Below, one piece after another: positions 59,450 to 64,000 of a DNA stretch of 64,000 bases (positions are counted from its first letter, which is position 1; each line of letters starts with the position of its first letter). The DNA comes from an uncultured Oscillospiraceae bacterium. Its GTDB lineage: Bacteria; Bacillota; Clostridia; Oscillospirales; Oscillospiraceae. A model generated the notes under the pieces. That model ran no database searches. It was not told the DNA's origin and worked only from the letters and a program-made list of their open reading frames with translations. A program made the translations under genes and the position numbers. Location: the NCBI GenBank assembly GCA_934613505.1, contig CAKTTB010000005.1, forward strand, positions 69,737 to 133,736, given 5' to 3'.

Positions 59450-60598
59450 ATGAAAAAACGGCTTGCCTGCCTCGCGGCGGTCTGTGTGCTGGCCAGCTCT
59501 TTCTGTGTCCCGGCGGCTGCGGAGGATCTGGATCTGCCCGCGCCGTCGTGCATTCTGATGGAGAAGCAGACCAGGCAGATCCTGTATGAGTCTGGCGCAC
59601 ACGAAAAGCTCCGCCCGGCCAGCGTCACGAAGATCATGACGCTGCTTCTCGTGATGGAAGCGCTGGACAACGGCTCGATCGGCTGGGACGACACCGTCAC
59701 GACCTCCGCAGCCGCCGCGGCCAAGGGCGGCAGCCAGATCTATCTGGAGGAGAACGAGCAGCTGCCGCTGACGGAGATGCTCAAATCCGTCGTCGTCTCC
59801 TCCGCGAATGACTGCGCCTGCGCGCTGGCCGAGCATGTGGCCGGCAGCGAGGCGGCCTTTGTCGAGCGGATGAACCGGCGCGCGGAGGAGCTTGGCATGA
59901 CGGATACGCATTTTGTCAACTGCACCGGTCTGGACGACGGCCCAGACGCCGACACGCACCTGACCACGGCGTATGACATCGCGCTCATGTCCTGCGAGCT
60001 TCTGAAGCATGAAAAGATCAAGGAGTACACGACCATCTGGATGGACACTGTCCGCGGCGGCCAGTTCGGTCTGTCCAACACGAACAAGCTCGTCCGCTTC
60101 TACGACGGCACGACAGGACTGAAGACCGGCTATACCTCCGCCGCGGGCTACTGCCTTTCCGCGTCCGCGATGCGCGGCGGCATGGAGCTGGTCGCGGTCG
60201 TGCTGCACTGCGCAAGCTCGGTCGACCGGTTCGAATCCGCGAAGGCGCTTCTCAACTACGGCTTTTCCAACTATGCCCTCGTGACGCCGCAGGCGGAGGA
60301 CGGCATTCCGCCCGTTCCGGTCCTGCTCGGCCATCAGGATTTCGTCACGCCTGTCCCGGCGCAGGACACGCCGCTGCTGCTGGAAAAGGGGCTCGTCTCG
60401 CAGGTGCAGACCTCCGTCCGCGTGGATGACACCGTTTCTGCGCCCGTGCAGGCCGGGCAACAGCTCGGCACCATGACCGTGTCCGCCGGGGAGCAGGTGC
60501 TTGCCGAGATCCCGCTCGTCGCGCCATCGGACGTCGCCGCGCGCACATGGCTGGACGTGTGGGCGGAGCTGCTCAAAAACATCTGCCTGACAAAATAG
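59450..60598 (+). CDS. dacF: D-alanyl-D-alanine carboxypeptidase (PBP5/DacF type)
   Basis: Trims the terminal D-Ala of peptidoglycan stem peptides; 382 aa, exported. Signal peptide MKKRLACLAAVCVLASSFCV ending PAAAE. Motifs: SVTKIM (S-x2-K, about 62-67), SANDCA (S-x-N) and LKTGYTS (K-T-G). A C-terminal beta domain (about 280-360) and a terminal helix for membrane association complete the PBP5 plan. The start lies right behind a hairpin that contains its ribosome site. Confidence 0.93.
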   Translation: MKKRLACLAAVCVLASSFCVPAAAEDLDLPAPSCILMEKQTRQILYESGAHEKLRPASVTKIMTLLLVMEALDNGSIGWDDTVTTSAAAAAKGGSQIYLEENEQLPLTEMLKSVVVSSANDCACALAEHVAGSEAAFVERMNRRAEELGMTDTHFVNCTGLDDGPDADTHLTTAYDIALMSCELLKHEKIKEYTTIWMDTVRGGQFGLSNTNKLVRFYDGTTGLKTGYTSAAGYCLSASAMRGGMELVAVVLHCASSVDRFESAKALLNYGFSNYALVTPQAEDGIPPVPVLLGHQDFVTPVPAQDTPLLLEKGLVSQVQTSVRVDDTVSAPVQAGQQLGTMTVSAGEQVLAEIPLVAPSDVAARTWLDVWAELLKNICLTK

Positions 60599-60632
60599 CG
60601 CGTCGCTATTCAAAATGTCACAAATTGTTTTT

Positions 60633-60661
60633 TTGCGTTTTTCCCGGAAGTGTAGTATCAT
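60633..60661 (+). promoter_or_regulatory. Promoter of the PGI-like gene
   Basis: TTGCGT (60633-60638), 17 bases, TATCAT (60656-60661), followed by GTGGAGG and the ATG at 60692. Confidence 0.55.
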
Positions 60662-60691
60662 AGAGAAAAGTTTTACGTGGAGGCGCGCGCA

Positions 60692-61948
60692 ATGATCGAC
60701 GTTGAATTATCGAATATCTGGGGAAGCGTCAGTCTGCCGGATCTGCTGTCCGGGGAAAAGGATCTGTTTGACGCGCATATGCAGCTTCGCACCAATACGC
60801 CGGACGGGCCGGATTTTCTCGGCTGGCTGAACGCGCCGGAGGGCGTGATGGCCCGTTCGGTCCTCGCGATCGGCACAGCGGCGGGGCAGATCGGCTCGCT
60901 CGGCGATATGCTTGTCGTCATCGGCGGCGGCAGCGCGCCGCTGGCCGCGCAGGCCGCGATCGCCGCGCTGGGCGGCAGTGAAAAGCCGGAACTGATTTTT
61001 GCCGGGACAAGCCTGTCCACACAGGCCTATCAGGCGCTGTGTCAGAGATTGGAGGGCAGGGAGTTCTGCCTGCTGCTGGCCGCGCAGAAGGACGTCAGTC
61101 TGGAATGCGGCATTGCCTCGCGCGCGATGCGCTGGCTCCTTGAGCGGCGCTACGGGCCGGAGGCCAAGCAGCATATCTTTGTCTGCGCGCCGAAGGGCAG
61201 TTTGATGCACACGATGGCGAAAGAAGAAGGCTATACCTTCCTGCCGCAGCCCGCGCAGCTCGGCTGCGCGGATTCCGGTTTGTCCCCCGCGGCGCTCGTG
61301 CCGATGGCCGTCGCCGGGATCGAACCGCTCGGGATCCTCGAGGGTGCGGAGCAGGCCTACCACGACTATGATCTGCGCGCGTTTGAAAACCCCGTCTGGA
61401 TGTACGCCGGCGCGCGCCACGCACTTGAGGTGCGCGCCCGCCGGACAGAGTTCCTCGGCATTTTTGAGCCGGATCTCACGGCGCTCGGCCGCTGGTGGAG
61501 CCATATGACCGCCCGGCGCAGCTGCCGCGGCGGATACGGTGTGCTGCCTGTGGCGGCGGAGCTTCCCGGCTCCCTTGACGCGATGGACGCCATGCTGACC
61601 GGCAGCCGCAGCGCATTTGAGACCTTCCTGCGCATCCCGCTGTGCGAGCGCCGGTGCAACATTGAGCTGGACTGGAAGGATTATGACGGTCTCGGCTTTC
61701 TCTCCGGCCGCACGGTCGGCGAGGTGGAGAACACGCTCTTTGACGCGCTGGTGCAGACGCATGCGTCCGCCGATGTCCCGATGATCGGCCTGTCCGCCGG
61801 GCAGCTGGACGCCCCGCAGTTCGGCGAGCTTCTGTATTTCTTCGAGCTGACCGCGGTGCTCTGCGCAGCGGCGGACGGTCTTGCGCCGTTCGATGCAAAG
61901 CAGACCTTTCCCGTCCGCGAAGCAGCCAATGCAGCACTGCAGGGCTGA
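60692..61948 (+). CDS. Divergent phosphoglucose isomerase-like protein
   Basis: 418 aa, shorter than typical bacterial PGI (about 450). The sugar-isomerase fold is suggested by MLVVIGGGSAPLAAQAAI, LIFAGTSLSTQAYQAL, NPVWMYAG and the C-terminal LLYFFELTAVLCAAADGLAP plus FDAKQ, which mirrors the PGI ending with PFDQPGVE. The phosphate-binding S-K-S-G-T block of true PGI is replaced by GTSLST, and the last active-site region is altered. Catalysis is doubtful; a regulatory or sugar-phosphate-sensing role is possible. GGAGG precedes the ATG. Confidence 0.7.
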   Translation: MIDVELSNIWGSVSLPDLLSGEKDLFDAHMQLRTNTPDGPDFLGWLNAPEGVMARSVLAIGTAAGQIGSLGDMLVVIGGGSAPLAAQAAIAALGGSEKPELIFAGTSLSTQAYQALCQRLEGREFCLLLAAQKDVSLECGIASRAMRWLLERRYGPEAKQHIFVCAPKGSLMHTMAKEEGYTFLPQPAQLGCADSGLSPAALVPMAVAGIEPLGILEGAEQAYHDYDLRAFENPVWMYAGARHALEVRARRTEFLGIFEPDLTALGRWWSHMTARRSCRGGYGVLPVAAELPGSLDAMDAMLTGSRSAFETFLRIPLCERRCNIELDWKDYDGLGFLSGRTVGEVENTLFDALVQTHASADVPMIGLSAGQLDAPQFGELLYFFELTAVLCAAADGLAPFDAKQTFPVREAANAALQG

Positions 61949-61985
61949 GACGGCAGAAGTTCATGATCTTTTCACAAGGAAGTCC

Positions 61986-62014
61986 TTGTGTTTCGGCGGG
62001 AAAGCTGGTACAAT
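61986..62014 (+). promoter_or_regulatory. Promoter of the small P-loop protein gene
   Basis: TTGTGT (61986-61991), 17 bases, TACAAT (62009-62014), then AAAGGAGG. Confidence 0.6.
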
Positions 62015-62051
62015 GGAGTTGACCAGAGCGACAAAAAGGAGGAATGCCAGT

Positions 62052-62465
62052 ATGGTCAATATTATGATGGGTCCCGAAGGCTCCGGAAAGACGAAGCAGC
62101 TCATCGGCGCCCTGAATCAGGCAGTTCAAAAAGAGTCCGGCAGCATCGTCTGCATGGAAAAAGGCAATACGCTGCGCTTCGACGTCGATCACCGCGTCCG
62201 GCTGATCGATATCAAGGATTATGCATACGGCGGCTATTCGTTCCTGCGCGGCTTTATCAGCGGTCTGCACGCAGGCAATTTTGACATTACGCACATTTTC
62301 ATCGACAACCTGTACAAGCTGTCGCAGGACGATGATCCCAAGGATACGGAAAACTTCCTCGACTGGTGCAGCGTCTTCTCCGCGGAAAACGGGGTCGCGT
62401 TCACGCTGACCATCGCGGGCGAACCGGCAGGCGCGCCGGACTATATCGCAAGATATATGGATTGA
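62052..62465 (+). CDS. Small P-loop NTPase-like protein
   Basis: 137 aa. Walker A GPEGSGKT at 7-14, and a Walker B-like THIFIDNLYKL near 90-100. It lacks the ATPase helical domains of kinases and looks like a compact nucleotide-binding protein; about residues 45-75 contain aromatic GGYSFLRGF. Own promoter and terminator, so it is monocistronic. No close function recognised. Confidence 0.75.
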   Translation: MVNIMMGPEGSGKTKQLIGALNQAVQKESGSIVCMEKGNTLRFDVDHRVRLIDIKDYAYGGYSFLRGFISGLHAGNFDITHIFIDNLYKLSQDDDPKDTENFLDWCSVFSAENGVAFTLTIAGEPAGAPDYIARYMD

Positions 62466-62478
62466 TCAGAAAATTGCA

Positions 62479-62509
62479 GGCGCTGCGGAGCTGCTCCGCA
62501 GCGCCTTTT
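62479..62509 (+). terminator. Terminator of the P-loop protein gene
   Basis: GGCGCTGCGGAG and CTCCGCAGCGCC form a 12-bp stem with CTG loop, then TTTTC. Confidence 0.88.
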
Positions 62510-62545
62510 CAGTAACCGGCGAGCGCCGGAGAACGGAGGGATCCG

Positions 62546-63406
62546 ATGGAGCATCAGCAATACGCGCAGCGCGGGTATCTGCACGAGGATTTCCGGCTGT
62601 TTCACCTGAACGGCCCGATGGAGGAGCAGCTGGACTGGCACTATCACACGTTCCACAAACTGATCTTCTTCCTCAGCGGTACGTCCGGCTATGGCATCGA
62701 GGGGCGGAGCTATCCGCTCGAGCCGGGCGACGTGATCCTCGTGCCGCAGGGCTGCGTCCACCGGCCAGAGGCGGAGCCGGGCGCGCCGTATGAGCGCGTG
62801 ATCGTCTATCTTTCCGCCGACTACCTCTCCCGCGCGGGCAGTGCGGAGTGCCCGCTGGACAATTGCTTCCTGCTCGCCAAGTCGCGCTTCCAGTTCGTTC
62901 TCCGACCGCAGCACATGCGCCGGGCACTCTCGCAGGCGCTGAGCGGGCTGGAGCTTGCCGTCACGCAGCCGGGCTTCGGGCAGACGATGCTCGCGCAGGC
63001 GGCGCTCATGCAGCTGCTGATTCTCCTCTGCCGCGCCATGGACGATCAGCCGCAGGCCGTCCCCAGTCTGGCCGCGGACGAAAAGATCGCCGCGATCATG
63101 CAGTATCTGTCCCAGAACCCGACACAGGAGATCTCCATCGACGATCTGGCGGCTCGGTTTTATATCAGCAAATACCATATGATGCGCCGCTTCCGCGCCG
63201 AGACCGGCTATACCATCCACGCCTATCTCGTCAGCAAGCGGCTCGTCCTTGCGCGCGAGCAGATCGCGTCCGGCATGCCGGTCCTGCAGGCCGCCGGCGC
63301 ATGCGGCTTCGGCGATTACTCCGCCTTCTGCCGCGCCTACCGCCGCCAGTTCGGCCAGCCGCCCAGCAGCGCGCGGGAATCCGGAAAAAAATCAAAAAGC
63401 CCTTGA
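62546..63406 (+). CDS. AraC-family regulator with N-terminal cupin domain
   Basis: 286 aa. Residues about 15-100 form a cupin sensor (WHYHTFHKLIFFLSG, LEPGDVILVPQGCVH). The C-terminal double helix-turn-helix has ISIDDLAARFYISKYHMMRR and AGACGFGDYSAFCRAYRRQF. The effector is probably a sugar or aromatic compound; the target is unknown. The stop codon overlaps the -35 box of the tRNA promoter. Confidence 0.92.
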   Translation: MEHQQYAQRGYLHEDFRLFHLNGPMEEQLDWHYHTFHKLIFFLSGTSGYGIEGRSYPLEPGDVILVPQGCVHRPEAEPGAPYERVIVYLSADYLSRAGSAECPLDNCFLLAKSRFQFVLRPQHMRRALSQALSGLELAVTQPGFGQTMLAQAALMQLLILLCRAMDDQPQAVPSLAADEKIAAIMQYLSQNPTQEISIDDLAARFYISKYHMMRRFRAETGYTIHAYLVSKRLVLAREQIASGMPVLQAAGACGFGDYSAFCRAYRRQFGQPPSSARESGKKSKSP

Positions 63407-63431
63407 CAGCTCCGGCTTCGTGTGCTATGAT
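63403..63431 (+). promoter_or_regulatory. Promoter of the five-tRNA cluster
   Basis: TTGACA (63403-63408), 17 bases, TATGAT (63426-63431). The -35 overlaps the stop codon of the AraC gene. Confidence 0.88.
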
Positions 63432-63458
63432 TCTAAGGCTGAATTTGTCAGAGTGCCT

Positions 63459-63533
63459 GCGGGTGTAGCACAACGGCCAGGGCACCAGCCTTCCAAGCTG
63501 GGGACGCGGGTTCGATTCCCGTCACCCGCTCCA
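63459..63533 (+). tRNA. tRNA-Gly (anticodon TCC)
   Basis: 75 bases with encoded CCA; acceptor GCGGGTG with CACCCGC, anticodon loop CTTCCAA, T loop TTCGATT. Confidence 0.96.
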
Positions 63534-63537
63534 TTAT

Positions 63538-63614
63538 GCGCCAGTAGCTCAGCTGGATAGAGCAACTGCCTTCTAAGCAGTAGGTCGCGGGTTCGAGTCC
63601 CTCCTGGCGTACCA
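63538..63614 (+). tRNA. tRNA-Arg (anticodon TCT)
   Basis: 77 bases with encoded CCA; acceptor GCGCCAG with CTGGCGT, anticodon stem ACTGC/GCAGT around CTTCTAA. Confidence 0.96.
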
Positions 63615-63656
63615 TGCCGCACCGGAAGGTAGGCAGTCAGCAAAAAGAGAATATAT

Positions 63657-63734
63657 GGTGGGTGTAGCGTAGTTGGCTAACGCGTCAGATTGTGGCTCTG
63701 AAGACCGAGGGTTCGAGTCCCTTCACTCACCCCA
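63657..63734 (+). tRNA. tRNA-His (anticodon GTG)
   Basis: Acceptor GTGGGTG with CACTCAC, an extra 5' G (63657) opposite C73 as required for tRNA-His, anticodon loop TTGTGGC, encoded CCA. Confidence 0.95.
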
Positions 63735-63775
63735 TTTTCTTTTTTTATACAGGATTTTTGCCGAATCGCGCACAC

Positions 63776-63850
63776 GGGGATGTCGCCAAGCGGTAAGGCA
63801 CAGGACTTTGACTCCTGTATGCGTAGGTTCGAATCCTGCCATCCCTGCCA
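63776..63850 (+). tRNA. tRNA-Gln (anticodon TTG)
   Basis: 75 bases with encoded CCA; acceptor GGGGATG with CATCCCT (G1-U72), anticodon stem CAGGA/TCCTG around CTTTGAC. Confidence 0.94.
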
Positions 63851-63853
63851 CCT

Positions 63854-63929
63854 GACCCGCTAGCTCAGTCGGCAGAGCACCTGCCTTTTAAGCAGGGTGT
63901 CCGGAGTTCGAATCTCCGGCGGGTCACCA
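63854..63929 (+). tRNA. tRNA-Lys (anticodon TTT)
   Basis: 76 bases with encoded CCA; acceptor GACCCGC with GCGGGTC, anticodon stem CCTGC/GCAGG around CTTTTAA. Confidence 0.96.
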
Positions 63930-63930
63930 C

Positions 63931-63967
63931 GTCGCTGCGGACTGCATATCGTTCGCAGCGACTTTTT
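63931..63967 (+). terminator. Terminator of the tRNA cluster
   Basis: GTCGCTGCG pairs with CGCAGCGAC across a 14-base loop, followed by TTTTTATG; a second small hairpin (GACTTTT with AAAAGTC) follows before the window ends. Confidence 0.75.
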
Positions 63968-64000
63968 ATGCTTCGCATGAAAAGTCACTTCTCACTCATT

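Overview
The window looks like chromosome from an anaerobic, single-membrane (Gram-positive) gut Firmicute, most likely an Oscillospirales/Clostridia-type organism. This is inference from: high G+C with AGGAGG ribosome sites; tRNA genes with encoded CCA; lipobox lipoproteins with no outer-membrane genes; a glycyl radical enzyme, an [FeFe] hydrogenase and Hdr/Flx electron-transfer genes; and an oxygen-scavenging flavodiiron protein. No plasmid, phage or transposase genes are visible. Small non-coding palindromic repeats of three families are scattered between genes. Layout, left to right. 1-10 kb: a monosaccharide-type ABC transporter (permease cut by the left edge), a glycyl radical enzyme (GRE) and its activase face a LacI regulator across a region with a strong promoter and tandem palindromic operators; asparaginase and a glycerophosphodiesterase follow. 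10-17.7 kb: thiamine pyrophosphokinase, a split threonine/serine exporter, a PrsW protease, an orphan NitT/TauT-type ATPase, a MATE exporter, an L,D-transpeptidase and a truncated surE. 17.8-23.8 kb: a compact five-gene operon resembling dlt (adenylation enzyme, GNAT, carrier protein, MBOAT) that ends in a fusion of a DltD/SGNH-like domain with a polysaccharide deacetylase. 23.8-37.3 kb: the largest block, all on the minus strand. It holds a LysR regulator, an LDH-fold dehydrogenase with a malate-type arginine, fumarase, HdrB-HdrC-HdrA, MvhD, three Flx/Asr-like subunits, an iron-sulfur subunit, a fumarate-reductase-like flavoprotein and an AspT-family carrier. 37.4-41 kb: a two-component system divergent from an HtrA protease, with matched 11-bp direct-repeat boxes at both promoters. 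41-64 kb: a group-B-like [FeFe] hydrogenase, small membrane proteins, a four-domain flavodiiron protein, PepD, DnaJ/DnaK-like chaperones, an MsmX-like ATPase, Nudix/DUF523, BrnQ/LysR, MtaB, an HPr-like protein, a D,D-carboxypeptidase with a hairpin that hides its ribosome site, a degenerate phosphoglucose isomerase, an AraC regulator and two tRNA clusters (Met-Glu; Gly-Arg-His-Gln-Lys). How the genes work together: the 23.8-36.2 kb block reads as a complete soluble reductive branch, oxaloacetate to malate to fumarate to succinate. In it the fumarate reductase has no membrane anchor and is encoded with all parts of an Hdr-Flx complex. The inferred role is NADH-driven, possibly flavin-bifurcating fumarate reduction that also yields reduced ferredoxin, which the hydrogenase could use. 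The second system of note is the dlt-like surface-polymer modification operon. The third is the GRE, whose active-site cysteine lacks the neighbouring glutamate of the common C-x-E motif.
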